In this document: piece after piece, positions 8,263-17,026 of the stretch
Layout of the letters: every line of letters begins with the position of its first letter
Position numbering within the stretch: position 1 is the stretch's first letter
The notes under the pieces: generated by a model
Database searches by the model: none
What the model saw: the letters and a program-made list of their open reading frames with translations, nothing else
Told to the model about the DNA's origin: nothing
Translations under genes and position numbers: made by a program
Assembly (NCBI RefSeq): GCF_050859025.1
Contig: NZ_CP138200.1
Coordinates: 1,736,001 to 1,800,000 of the forward strand
Source: Wukongibacter sp050859025
GTDB taxonomy: Bacteria; Bacillota; Clostridia; Peptostreptococcales; Caminicellaceae
Reading direction: 5' to 3'
DNA length: 64,000 nt

Positions 8263-9756
8263 ATGAACAAAAGTTTGATTTATTTAATATATTTTGCTTT
8301 TTATACCTTTGTACTTCTATGGTTCGGCAAAGGAGGATTCAAAAGGACGAAGGATAATAGGGATTTTTTTGTTGCTGGGAATAGCCTAGGTTTGAAGGCA
8401 AGTATTTTTACATTTACGGCTACATGGTTTAGTGCTGCTTCTATGCAAGGCTTAACAGGAACACTATATGCCTACGGATATTCAGTTATACTATATTCAG
8501 TAGTAGGTTGGTTTTTAGGAGCTGTATTTTTAGTATTTATGGCTGTTAAACTAAAAGATTATGATATTATAACTGTCCCAGAATACTTTAAAATTAGATA
8601 TAATAGTAGATTACTTCAGGGATTCGGAGGTCTAGTAATTGTAATCTGCTATATTTTATATATCATAATCCAGATTCGTGGATTCGGAATCGTTATGTCG
8701 GAGCTTTTAGATATAAATTATACTTTATCAATTTTTCTTGTATATCTATTTGTCATATATACTACCTTTGGTGGGCTTTTTTCAGTTACAAGAACCGACG
8801 GACTCAATTTTATTTTACTGTTTATTGGCACAATGCTAGCTGCCTTCATTATATTGAAGGATATTGGGGGAATAACTCTTATGAATCAGAAGGCTGGTCT
8901 TATAGCTACAAAACCCTTCCCTGATTTTCCACATGTAATAGAAGAAGGAGGACTTTTAGACCCGTTCTGTAATGGAATTCAAAGACCAAGTATGATATTT
9001 ACAGTTTGCCTTGCATGGGGTCTTGGTCTTGCAGCAAATCCGCAGTATGCCATAAGAGTATCATCAGCAAAGGATAAGAAGACTGCTGTAAAGATGATAT
9101 GTTTTTCAGTTCTGATATTAGCAGTGATATATGTAGGAATATTAATAATTGGTATTGGTGCAAGAGTATTAGAACCATCGGTTTCAAGTATAGGTTCAGT
9201 AGATGAGATTTTCCCCCATATAATTAATAATATAATCTACTCTCCATTAAGTGGATTTATATTGATAAGCATAGCTGCTGCTGCCATATCAACTGCAAAC
9301 TCACAGCTTCTTATATTGGCAAGTGGATTTAGCTATGACATATACAAGAATTTTCTCAATCCTGAAATAAGTGAAGAGAGATTATTAAACGTAAATAGAA
9401 TATTTATATTTTTAGCAGGAACTATATCACTGATACTTTCTATTAAACCCCCAAAAAGCCTTTTAATATATGGGAGCCATATATGGGGAATTTTTTCAGT
9501 AACCTTTCTTCTTCCGTTGTACGGAGGTTTATACTGGAAAAAGGCAACAAGGGAAGGTGCTATGGCCTCATTTATAGGGGGATTGATAACAATAAGTATA
9601 TTTTTTGCTATAAATACCCTTGTGAAAGGATCAGATATGATTATTCACCCTGTGTTGCCAGGAGTAGTAGTTTCACTAATATTATTTTACGTAGTCAGCA
9701 AAAGGACTTATGATAAGAAAAGGGTGATTGATAATGAAATGGGACATAGAAAATAA
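8263..9756 (+). CDS. Sodium:solute symporter (SSS family)
   Basis: 497 residues with about 13 membrane helices. Seen: RRTKDNRDFFVAGNSLG-like opening (GGFKRTKDNRDFFVAGNSLG), TATWFSAASMQGLTGTLYAYGYS, the YTTFGGLFSVTRTDGLNF block and AAAAISTANSQLLILAS near residue 345. These are hallmarks of the PanF/PutP branch that brings in organic acids, amino acids or vitamins with Na+. It lies between the small accessory protein and a sensor kinase, overlapping the kinase start by 23 bp, so transport and sensing are likely coupled. The cluster continues into 5-oxoprolinase genes, making 5-oxoproline a candidate substrate (inference). No Fis, PAS or kinase domain is fused to it. Confidence 0.88.
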   Translation: MNKSLIYLIYFAFYTFVLLWFGKGGFKRTKDNRDFFVAGNSLGLKASIFTFTATWFSAASMQGLTGTLYAYGYSVILYSVVGWFLGAVFLVFMAVKLKDYDIITVPEYFKIRYNSRLLQGFGGLVIVICYILYIIIQIRGFGIVMSELLDINYTLSIFLVYLFVIYTTFGGLFSVTRTDGLNFILLFIGTMLAAFIILKDIGGITLMNQKAGLIATKPFPDFPHVIEEGGLLDPFCNGIQRPSMIFTVCLAWGLGLAANPQYAIRVSSAKDKKTAVKMICFSVLILAVIYVGILIIGIGARVLEPSVSSIGSVDEIFPHIINNIIYSPLSGFILISIAAAAISTANSQLLILASGFSYDIYKNFLNPEISEERLLNVNRIFIFLAGTISLILSIKPPKSLLIYGSHIWGIFSVTFLLPLYGGLYWKKATREGAMASFIGGLITISIFFAINTLVKGSDMIIHPVLPGVVVSLILFYVVSKRTYDKKRVIDNEMGHRK

Positions 9757-11491
9757 AATGCTTATTCCATTTATGATATTAGTAATACTACCAATATTAA
9801 TATTAGGAATAGTATCATATTGGAATGGATATCAATTGCTTTTAAATAATAAAACAAAGAACATTGAAGATAATCTAAATGATCATATGGTATTTATTAA
9901 TAGAATAGATGAAGAAATCGAGGATGATGAATTAGCTAAGAAAAAGGTCATTGATTATTTTACAGAACTTAATAAAAGTGGTATGGTTATTTCTCAAAAC
10001 AATAGACTTATTATAAATAATCTAAGTAAAGACAGTTCTTTTGTTGAGGGGATTTTGAAGGAAGCATTAGGAGCTAAAGAAGCTGTGTATAGTAATGATG
10101 ACCTATTATTTGTATATAGAAGCTTTGATGAATGGCAATGGACTATTGGATATGGATTGAACAAGGATATTTTTACAGATGAACTAATCGAGATTCAGAA
10201 ATATACCCTCTTGTTAGCGATTATTTTCTTAATATTTTCAATGCAAGCAACTATTTTAATATCTCATAACATTTCTAAGCCAATGAAGATGCTAGCAGAT
10301 ATGTGTCATAGAATTGGTAAGGGAAATTTAAATGAAAAAATAGATATAAATAGAGAAGACGAGATAGGAATATTGGCTGATGCCTTTAATAATATGGTTA
10401 GGAAGCTTGAGAAAAATAGGAGAAAGCTTTTATATATGAAAAAGTATAGCGAAGATATTCTCAAAAATATATCTGTTGGAATTATAACAACAGATAAGAA
10501 GGGGAAGGTTATATCCATAAATCAAGCTGGGAAAAACATATTAGAATATAGTATGAATTCCTATGAGGAAAAGGAAAAGGTACATAGTACACTAATGAGA
10601 CAGCTAAGTGACACTCTCTCAAATAAAGAGAGTAGAAACGACATTATAGTATTTAATAGGGCTGCTGATGGTAGCAAACAATATTTAGATGTAACTACAT
10701 CCCTTTTAAGGACTGAAAATGAAAAAACCAGTGGAGCAATTTGCAGTTTTAGTGATATAACAAGAAGAAAGAGGATTGAAAACAATATTGAGAGAATAAA
10801 TAGATTGACATCTGTTGGAGAGCTGGCTGCTGGATTAGCTCATGAAATACGAAATCCTTTAGCTGGAATGAAAATGAGTATACAAGTTCTAAAGGGAAGA
10901 CTGTGTACTGATAACGATGAATCGAATTTGAGGCTATTTGATAGTACTATATATGAAATTGATAGGTTAAATAGCCTTATAACAGAGCTACTTGACTTTG
11001 CAAGGCCCCACTCACCTAAATGTGAAATGACAAATATGTTAGAAATCCTAGATATGTCTCTAGATCTCACAAAAAAAGATATGAAGGAAAAGGATATAAA
11101 GACAAATGTCCATATTGAAACCAGTAATCTTTTAGTTTTTGTTGATAAGGCTCAAATTGAACAGGTATTTATAAATATAATTAAAAATGCTGTCAAAGCA
11201 TCGAAACAGCATGGAAAGTTGGACATTAGATTGAAAGCTCTATCCAATGAGAAGGAGAAGCTATTATACATTAGTTTTGAGGATAATGGAGAGGGCATCA
11301 AGCAAGAAAATCTTGAAAAGATATTTAATCCATTTTTTACTACTGATCCACAGGGAACTGGATTAGGTTTATCCGTTGTTCATAAGCTGGTAATTGAAAA
11401 TAAAGGAGAGATTGAAGTCCAGAGTATTTTAGAAAAAGGAACTAAATTTGAAATTAAATTTCCTATTAATGGTGGTGAAATAGATGAATAA
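9734..11491 (+). CDS. NtrB-type membrane sensor histidine kinase
   Basis: 585 residues from ATG 9734; AGGGTGAT lies upstream and the in-frame TTG 9728 is less likely. Order: membrane segment (10-30), short extracytoplasmic region (~30-155), second membrane segment (~155-175), HAMP (~175-230), PAS (~240-350, NISVGIITTDKKGKVISIN), HisKA with the phosphoacceptor His in AAGLAHEIRNPLAGMKMS, and HATPase (DNGEGIKQENLEKIFNPFF, GTGLGLSVVHKLV). It overlaps the symporter upstream and the response regulator downstream (8 bp), so the three are one unit. It should phosphorylate the sigma-54 activator that follows. The signal is probably the symporter substrate or symporter activity (inference). Confidence 0.9.
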   Translation: MKWDIENKMLIPFMILVILPILILGIVSYWNGYQLLLNNKTKNIEDNLNDHMVFINRIDEEIEDDELAKKKVIDYFTELNKSGMVISQNNRLIINNLSKDSSFVEGILKEALGAKEAVYSNDDLLFVYRSFDEWQWTIGYGLNKDIFTDELIEIQKYTLLLAIIFLIFSMQATILISHNISKPMKMLADMCHRIGKGNLNEKIDINREDEIGILADAFNNMVRKLEKNRRKLLYMKKYSEDILKNISVGIITTDKKGKVISINQAGKNILEYSMNSYEEKEKVHSTLMRQLSDTLSNKESRNDIIVFNRAADGSKQYLDVTTSLLRTENEKTSGAICSFSDITRRKRIENNIERINRLTSVGELAAGLAHEIRNPLAGMKMSIQVLKGRLCTDNDESNLRLFDSTIYEIDRLNSLITELLDFARPHSPKCEMTNMLEILDMSLDLTKKDMKEKDIKTNVHIETSNLLVFVDKAQIEQVFINIIKNAVKASKQHGKLDIRLKALSNEKEKLLYISFEDNGEGIKQENLEKIFNPFFTTDPQGTGLGLSVVHKLVIENKGEIEVQSILEKGTKFEIKFPINGGEIDE

Positions 11492-12878
11492 AAGAGTACT
11501 AATAATCGATGATGAAAAAACTATCTGTTTATCCCTAACTGAAGGATTAAAGGATCTTGGATATGAAGTAGATTATGCGTATGATGGTACAGAAGGTCTA
11601 AGAAAGGTCTTGATTTTCAAGCCACATGTAGTATTTCTTGATATGAGACTGAGAAATGAGAATGGATTAGACATACTTAGGGAAATCAAAAAGGATGATA
11701 AGGATATCGAGGTCATAATAATGACTGCCTATGGAAACATCAAGACAGCAGTTAAAGCAATAAAAAACGGAGCATTCGACTATATAAAAAAGCCATTTGA
11801 TTTAGAGGAAATAAGTATAATAACGTCAAAGGCCCTTGATAACTTAAACATGAAGACAAAAATATATCTACTAGAAAAGGAAAAAGAACATGATAGTAGT
11901 TTCATGATAGGAAAAAATTTTACCATGTTAGAGATATATAAGAAGATTGATATACTCTCTCAAAATGATGGAGTAACAGTACTTATAAGGGGCGAGACTG
12001 GGACAGGAAAAGAGCTGGTAGCTGAGGCCATACACAATAAAAGCCATAGAAATAAGGCTCCAATAGTAAAGATAAACTGTGGGGCCATACCAAAAGAGCT
12101 TGTTGAGAGTGAGTTATTTGGATATGAAAAAAGTGCTTTTACTGGAGCCGCTTCCAGAAAAAAAGGGTTATTTGAAATGGCCGATGGGGGAACTGTGTTT
12201 TTAGACGAATTAGGTGAAATTCCCATGAACATGCAGACAAAGCTATTAAGGTTTTTAGAGGAGCATAAATTCAAGAGAGTTGGAGGTTTGCAGGATATAA
12301 GTGTCGATATAAGAATAATAGCTGCAACAAATAAGAACCTAGAAAAAGCTATTAAGGAAAAGAAATTTAGGGAGGATTTATACTATAGGTTAAATGTAGT
12401 TCCCGTTAATTTACCTCCCCTTAGAGAAAGAGGAGATGATATATTATTGCTTGGGAAATATTTTTTAGATGAATATAATAAAAAATTTAATAATAATATT
12501 ATAGGCTTTAGTGGAGATGTGGAAAAAAGATTACGGTCATATAGATGGCCTGGAAATGTGAGAGAATTAAAAAATGTTATAGAAAGAATAGTTATATTGT
12601 ACAATGTATACTATATTGATAGCAGTCATTTACCCGAAGAGATTAGAGAACACGATATTAATGATAATATAGGTAATACTACTCTAAACATCTTACAGGA
12701 AACCTTTGATGAAAGCTTTTGTCTAGAGGATAAGATTCAGGACATAGAAAGGAAGTACATAAGTAAGGCACTAAAGGAAACTAAAGGAAATCATTCTAAA
12801 GCGGCAGAACTATTAGGAATAAGCAGATTTGCACTAAGGAGAAGAATTGAAAAATATTCTCAAGAAAATGGAAGTTAA
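11484..12878 (+). CDS. Sigma-54-dependent response regulator (NtrC/AtoC type)
   Basis: 464 residues. Receiver domain (1-120) with Asp in VVFLDMRLRNENG and Lys in YIKKPF. AAA+ domain (~140-370) with Walker A GETGTGKELVA and Walker B GGTVFLDELGE. The loop that contacts sigma-54 reads SAFTGA instead of GAFTGA (EKSAFTGAAS). C-terminal Fis-type helix-turn-helix (HSKAAELLGISRFALRRRIEKY). It is translated from an ATG that overlaps the kinase gene and ends in a terminator. The nearest sigma-54 promoter is at 13011, 130 bp downstream, reading into the Nramp/5-oxoprolinase genes, which are the obvious target. Confidence 0.92.
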   Translation: MNKRVLIIDDEKTICLSLTEGLKDLGYEVDYAYDGTEGLRKVLIFKPHVVFLDMRLRNENGLDILREIKKDDKDIEVIIMTAYGNIKTAVKAIKNGAFDYIKKPFDLEEISIITSKALDNLNMKTKIYLLEKEKEHDSSFMIGKNFTMLEIYKKIDILSQNDGVTVLIRGETGTGKELVAEAIHNKSHRNKAPIVKINCGAIPKELVESELFGYEKSAFTGAASRKKGLFEMADGGTVFLDELGEIPMNMQTKLLRFLEEHKFKRVGGLQDISVDIRIIAATNKNLEKAIKEKKFREDLYYRLNVVPVNLPPLRERGDDILLLGKYFLDEYNKKFNNNIIGFSGDVEKRLRSYRWPGNVRELKNVIERIVILYNVYYIDSSHLPEEIREHDINDNIGNTTLNILQETFDESFCLEDKIQDIERKYISKALKETKGNHSKAAELLGISRFALRRRIEKYSQENGS

Positions 12879-12886
12879 GTTCCAAA

Positions 12887-12933
12887 AAAAAATGAGCGAT
12901 TTAGCACAAAAGTTGCGAAATCGCTCATTTTTT
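12887..12933 (+). terminator. Terminator after the sigma-54 activator gene
   Basis: A 16-bp perfect stem, AAAAAATGAGCGATTT with its complement, ends in T's. The arms contain GCGATTT/AAATCGC, which recurs as TTCGAAATCGCA at 12937-12948, so the region may also serve as an activator site. Confidence 0.85.
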
Positions 12934-12937
12934 ATGT

Positions 12938-12947
12938 TCGAAATCGC
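12938..12947. promoter_or_regulatory. Possible upstream activator site
   Basis: TCGAAATCGC repeats the terminator arm GCGAAATCGC (12915-12924) and the reverse-oriented GCGATTTAGC (12896-12905). The three lie 70-120 bp before the sigma-54 promoter with centres 19 and 23 bp apart, as expected for an NtrC-type protein. Two of the three are simply the arms of the terminator, so support is modest. Confidence 0.35.
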
Positions 12948-13010
12948 ACTATTAATGATATGCATAATATTAAAACTATTTAAAATATAGAGAAAATAGC
13001 AAAAAAGCTT

Positions 13011-13027
13011 TGGCATGCATATTGCAA
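13011..13027 (+). promoter_or_regulatory. Sigma-54 (-24/-12) promoter of the Nramp/5-oxoprolinase genes
   Basis: TGGCATGCATATTGCAA fits TGGCAC-N5-TTGCA/T with GG at 13012-13013 and GC at 13024-13025, exactly 12 bases apart. The gene start is 43 bp after it. The adjacent upstream gene encodes a sigma-54 activator. Confidence 0.85.
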
Positions 13028-13069
13028 TATAGGTAAGAGAAGTAATATATTATTTTAAGGAGGTATAGC

Positions 13070-14305
13070 ATGGAGACATCAAGAAAGAAGAGAAGCTTCA
13101 TGGAGAGATTGAAAACAATGGGACCCGCAGCAATAGTAACAGCAGCCTTTATAGGACCGGGTACGGTTACGACCTGTTCTCTAGCAGGAGCTGGATTTGG
13201 TTACTCCTTACTTTGGGCAATGGTATTTTCGGTATTTGCAACGGTGGTGCTTCAAGAAATGTCGGCTAGGCTGGGGATAGTTACGAGAATGGGCTTAGGA
13301 GAGGCCTTAAGGAGTCAGTTTGAAAACCCGTTAGCAAAGTATGTAAGTATTTTCTTAGTTATCTCAGCAATAGGCATTGGTTGTGCAGCCTATGAAACAG
13401 GAAACATTTTAGGAGGAGCCCTAGGACTCCAATCAACTACAGGAATATCCATGAATATTTGGGGACCGGTTATGGGTATCGGAGCATTTATACTATTATA
13501 TACTGGAAGCTACAAGTTAATTGAAAAAGTACTTATTTGTTTAGTTGTCCTTATGAGTTTAACTTTTATAACAACAGCAATCGTAGTTGGTCCAGATTGG
13601 GGACAAATCCTAGCAGGAATGTTTGTGCCTAAAGTGCCAAAGGGCTCTGTATTTTTAGTCATGGCCTTAATTGGAACTACGGTAGTACCTTATAATCTAT
13701 TTCTTCATTCCTCGGCTGTTCAGGAAAGATGGAAGGATTCATCGGGGCTCGGAGAAGCAAGAACAGATATTTTTATTTCAATAATACTTGGTGGTTTAAT
13801 ATCTATAGCAGTAATAATAACAGCTTCGGCTGCATTTTTTGGAACTGGAATTGGAATAAAGAGTGCCGGAGATATGGCAAAACAGCTTGAACCATTACTA
13901 GGTCAGTGGGCAAAATATTTCTTTGCTTTTGGATTATTTTCTGCAGGACTATCATCATCAATAACGGCTCCTCTTGCAGCGGCCTACGCAACGTCTGGAG
14001 CACTAGGATGGGAAAGAGATTTTAAAGATAAGAGATTTAAAGCGGTATGGATGTTAGTTTTGGTTATAGGTATTGTATTGTCAGCCATAGGATTAAAGCC
14101 TCTTTCAGCAATTATATTTGCTCAAGCAGCAAATGGAGTATTACTTCCAATAGTGGCTATATTCTTGCTGTCTGTAATGAACAATAAAAAGAGGCTGGGC
14201 GAGTATGTTAATAGTGGAATTATAAATATTTTGGGAAGTATAGTTGTTCTTGTGGCTATAGGACTTGGACTTAGAAGTATACTTAAGGTTTTAGGGCTTA
14301 TGTAA
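13070..14305 (+). CDS. Nramp-related transporter (YcsG type), lacking the canonical metal-binding motifs
   Basis: 411 residues with 11 predicted membrane helices and the overall Nramp/APC fold. RBS AAGGAGG. The first unwound helix, DPGN in true Mn/Fe carriers, reads GPGT (residues 29-32: FIGPGTVTTCS). The sixth helix, MPHN in true carriers, reads VPYN (206-209: TTVVPYNLFLHSS). The Asp, Asn and Met metal ligands are therefore absent. B. subtilis ycsG, next to ycsF (pxpA), is the relevant relative, and the same neighbourhood is seen here. It is first in the sigma-54 driven set. A role in uptake of 5-oxoproline or an accessory ion is more likely than Mn/Fe uptake, but this is inference. Confidence 0.82.
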   Translation: METSRKKRSFMERLKTMGPAAIVTAAFIGPGTVTTCSLAGAGFGYSLLWAMVFSVFATVVLQEMSARLGIVTRMGLGEALRSQFENPLAKYVSIFLVISAIGIGCAAYETGNILGGALGLQSTTGISMNIWGPVMGIGAFILLYTGSYKLIEKVLICLVVLMSLTFITTAIVVGPDWGQILAGMFVPKVPKGSVFLVMALIGTTVVPYNLFLHSSAVQERWKDSSGLGEARTDIFISIILGGLISIAVIITASAAFFGTGIGIKSAGDMAKQLEPLLGQWAKYFFAFGLFSAGLSSSITAPLAAAYATSGALGWERDFKDKRFKAVWMLVLVIGIVLSAIGLKPLSAIIFAQAANGVLLPIVAIFLLSVMNNKKRLGEYVNSGIINILGSIVVLVAIGLGLRSILKVLGLM

Positions 14306-14306
14306 G

Positions 14307-14412
14307 ATATAGAGATTCCAGTCAAAACTTTAATTTATACACATCAAAAATCTTAAGATTCATTGGATATTTTAATATGTATAAATTAAGATTTACTTGG
14401 AACTCTCTATAT
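14307..14412. repeat. Repeat family C, copy 1
   Basis: About 105 bp with inverted ends (ATATAGAGATTCCAG at the left, CTTGGAACTCTCTATAT at the right) and inner arms AATTTATACACATC / ATGTATAAATT. It is close to the reverse complement of copy 2 at 25198-25304. It sits between the Nramp-like gene and the DUF1445 gene, inside the presumed operon. Confidence 0.7.
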
Positions 14413-14565
14413 ATTAGTAATATGAAGCTTTAATTAAAAAATATAACTCATTTCTTTGATAAAATATAAGATATAAAAGGATACGATGTGGAAAATGCTA
14501 GGTGGGTAAAAAGATTTCATTTTTACTCATTTAGACATTTTTTATATCGAAAGGAGACGAGGTAT

Positions 14566-15357
14566 ATGACTGATTTATCATGTGGAAAACCTTCAATGGT
14601 TAGAGAAGAAATTAGAAAGGGGATAATTCAAGGACCGACAGCGGGATTTTGTAGAGGATATGCACAGGGAAATCTAGTGGTTTTGCCTAAAAGCTTAGCC
14701 TATGATTTTTTACTTTTTGCCCATAGAAATCCTAAACCATGTCCGATTTTAGAGGTAACCGATGTTGGAGAGAAGGAATTAAAGGTCATTGCAGCCTCTT
14801 CAGATATAACTACCGATATACCTAAATACAGAGTTTACAGGAATGGTCAATTAGAGGGAGAATATTTAGAAATACAGGAGCTGTGGAGGGATGACTTTGT
14901 GGCTTTTGTATTAGGTTGTAGCTTTACCTTTGAATCTGCCCTAATTGACGAAAAAATTCCAGTTAGGCATATTGAATGTGGAAAAAATGTCCCTATGTAT
15001 ATAACAAATATAGAGTGTAAATCTGCTGGAGTATTTTCAGGACCTATGGTAGTCAGCATGAGACCTATACCTGTAGATAAAATAGTGCAAACTGTTCAGA
15101 TAACATCTAAATATCCAAGAGTGCATGGTGCACCAGTCCATATAGGAAATCCAAAGCTGATAGGAATAAAGGATATAGATAATCCAGATTTTGGAGATTC
15201 TGTAGAGATAAAGGAGAATGAGATACCAGTTTTCTGGGCATGTGGCGTTACTCCTCAAGCTGTTGCAATGAAGGTGAAGCCTAAAATAATGATTACCCAT
15301 GCACCAGGTCATATGTATATATGTGATATCAAGAATGACAAATTAGCTAGTTTATAA
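14566..15357 (+). CDS. Putative hydro-lyase, DUF1445 (YcsI) family
   Basis: 263 residues from ATG 14566, which has AAGGAG nine bases upstream; the longer frame from 14488 lacks such a site. The sequence matches the DUF1445/YcsI family: MVREEIRKG, GPTAGFCRGYAQGNLVVLP near residue 25, ECGKNVPMY, FSGPMVVSMRP and the end MITHAPGHMYICD. Family members are annotated as probable hydro-lyases related to the fold of D-glutamate cyclase. D-glutamate cyclase interconverts D-glutamate and 5-oxo-D-proline, so a role supplying or removing 5-oxoproline fits the neighbours pxpABC. Function in this organism is unproven. Confidence 0.8.
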   Translation: MTDLSCGKPSMVREEIRKGIIQGPTAGFCRGYAQGNLVVLPKSLAYDFLLFAHRNPKPCPILEVTDVGEKELKVIAASSDITTDIPKYRVYRNGQLEGEYLEIQELWRDDFVAFVLGCSFTFESALIDEKIPVRHIECGKNVPMYITNIECKSAGVFSGPMVVSMRPIPVDKIVQTVQITSKYPRVHGAPVHIGNPKLIGIKDIDNPDFGDSVEIKENEIPVFWACGVTPQAVAMKVKPKIMITHAPGHMYICDIKNDKLASL

Positions 15358-15386
15358 AGGTTAAACTATATAAGCTAGAGCAAATA

Positions 15387-15472
15387 TTTTACATTTTGAT
15401 TCCTTAAAAAGCCTTAAAGCGTTGGCTATTTAAGAAACCAAAATGTAGATTTATAAGTGCGTTCTATATAGA
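15387..15472. repeat. Repeat family B, copy 2
   Basis: Same hairpin as at 6291. The inner arm TTGAA/TTCAA of copy 1 has become TTAAA/TTTAA here, so both sides changed and pairing is kept. It lies 25 bp before the pxpA start. Confidence 0.75.
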
Positions 15473-15496
15473 TAAGAAAAATTGGAAGGTGATAAT

Positions 15497-16258
15497 ATGC
15501 TTAGGGTAGATTTAAATTGTGACCTTGGAGAAAGCTTTGGAAATTATATTATAGGTAATGACGAGAAGATATTAGACTATGTAACATCTGTAAATATAGC
15601 ATGTGGTTTCCATGCAGGAGACCCCGTAGTGATGGAAAGGACAGTAAAACTGGCAATAGAAAAGGGTGCCAGTATCGGTGCCCATCCTGGGTATCCAGAT
15701 TTGATGGGATTTGGTAGAAGAAGCATGAATATCAGCTTGGAAGAAGCAAGAGCCTACATGATCTATCAAATTGGATCATTAAAGGCCTTTGTGGAGAGCT
15801 GTGGAGGAAGGCTTCAGCATGTGAAACCCCACGGAGCTTTTTATAATGCGGCAGCCAATGATTATGAGCTTGCAAAGACCTTGGCACAGGCAGTCTATGA
15901 TGTTGATAGGGAATTGATATTTATGGGATTAGCAAATTCAGAAATGATAAGGGCTGCAAGGGATATAGGACTAAGGGCATCGAATGAGGTATTTGCAGAT
16001 AGGGCCTATAATAACAATGGAACCTTAGTATCAAGAAAACTTAAGGGTGCAGTAATACACGATACAGAAACCTGCGTAGCTAGAGTTCAAGATATGCTTA
16101 AAAGAGGTATAGTAAAATCAATAGATGGAGTCGATGTAAAAATAAAGGCTGACAGCATCTGCGTTCATGGAGATAATATAATGGCTCTAGAATTCGTAAG
16201 GAACCTGAAAGAAAAATTAACAAATGATGGAGTGGAATTTAAAGGATTAAAGGATTAG
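15497..16258 (+). CDS. pxpA: 5-oxoprolinase subunit A (LamB/YcsF)
   Basis: 253 residues from ATG 15497, preceded by GGAAGGTGAT; the in-frame TTG 15482 is upstream of that site. Diagnostic blocks: RVDLNCDLGESFG at the start, VNIACGFHAGDP, IGAHPGYPDLMGFGRR, QHVKPHGAFYN, NEVFADRAYNNNGTLVSR, and CVHGDN near the end. With PxpB and PxpC it hydrolyses 5-oxo-L-proline to glutamate using ATP. It is immediately followed by pxpB and pxpC and preceded by the DUF1445 and Nramp-like genes, the same set as in B. subtilis ycsG-ycsF-ycsI-kipI-kipA although in a different order. Confidence 0.95.
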   Translation: MLRVDLNCDLGESFGNYIIGNDEKILDYVTSVNIACGFHAGDPVVMERTVKLAIEKGASIGAHPGYPDLMGFGRRSMNISLEEARAYMIYQIGSLKAFVESCGGRLQHVKPHGAFYNAAANDYELAKTLAQAVYDVDRELIFMGLANSEMIRAARDIGLRASNEVFADRAYNNNGTLVSRKLKGAVIHDTETCVARVQDMLKRGIVKSIDGVDVKIKADSICVHGDNIMALEFVRNLKEKLTNDGVEFKGLKD

Positions 16259-16287
16259 TTTTGACTAATTAGAAAGGGTTGCTGATT

Positions 16288-17025
16288 ATGTATGAAAAGG
16301 CTAAATTTCTTTCTTCTGGAGATAGCGGATTAATTTTGGAGGTTGGTAATAGAATATCAAAGGAAGTAAATAGAAAGATAAGGGCTTTGTGCTATTGCAT
16401 CGAAGAAATGCAATTAAGTGAGGTTATTGAGATTATCCCTACTTATACGACAATTTTAGTATTATACAATCCACTTATAATCTCCTATGAAGAACTTAGT
16501 AAAAAATTAAGAGATATAGAGAAATCCATAGACGATGTACAGCTTCCGCCTCCAAAAGTAGTCCATATTCCAACGTTGTATGGTGATGGGTATAGCACAG
16601 ATTTGAAATATGTAGCTGAGCACAATGAATTAACTATGGAGGAAGTTATTAATATTCATAGTTCAAGAGATTATTTAGTGTATATGTTGGGCTTTACCCC
16701 TGGTTTTCCCTACCTTGGTGGAATGTCTGAAAGAATTTCTACGCCAAGATTAGAAAATCCTAGAGAAAAAATTCCAGCAGGATCAGTAGGAATTGCAGGT
16801 AATCAAACAGGTATATATCCAATAGACAGCCCCGGTGGATGGCAGCTAATAGGACGAACGCCATTAAAGCTATTTGATCCGAAAAGAGAACCATCTGTTC
16901 TTTTAAAGGCTGGAGAATATCTGAGGTTTCAACCAATTTGTAAAGAAGAATATGAGGTTATATGCAAGGAAATAAAGGAAAATAAATATGAGATAAAAAA
17001 GACAGCATTTGAAGGGGATGAATAG
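16288..17025 (+). CDS. pxpB: 5-oxoprolinase subunit B (KipI family)
   Basis: 245 residues from ATG 16288 with AAAGGG upstream. KipI-type carboxyltransferase subunit with the signature YMLGFTPGFPYLGGMSERI, TPRLENPREKIPAGSVGIAG and YPIDSPGGWQLIGRTP. It forms the PxpBC part of the ATP-dependent 5-oxoprolinase. B. subtilis KipI was first described as an inhibitor of the sporulation kinase KinA, so a second role is possible but not shown here. One base separates its stop from the pxpC start. Confidence 0.94.
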   Translation: MYEKAKFLSSGDSGLILEVGNRISKEVNRKIRALCYCIEEMQLSEVIEIIPTYTTILVLYNPLIISYEELSKKLRDIEKSIDDVQLPPPKVVHIPTLYGDGYSTDLKYVAEHNELTMEEVINIHSSRDYLVYMLGFTPGFPYLGGMSERISTPRLENPREKIPAGSVGIAGNQTGIYPIDSPGGWQLIGRTPLKLFDPKREPSVLLKAGEYLRFQPICKEEYEVICKEIKENKYEIKKTAFEGDE

Positions 17026-17026
17026 A

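Noticed and set aside
14488..14565. Longer N-terminus for the DUF1445 protein
   Set aside because: The extra 26 residues do not match the family and the ribosome site lies before ATG 14566.
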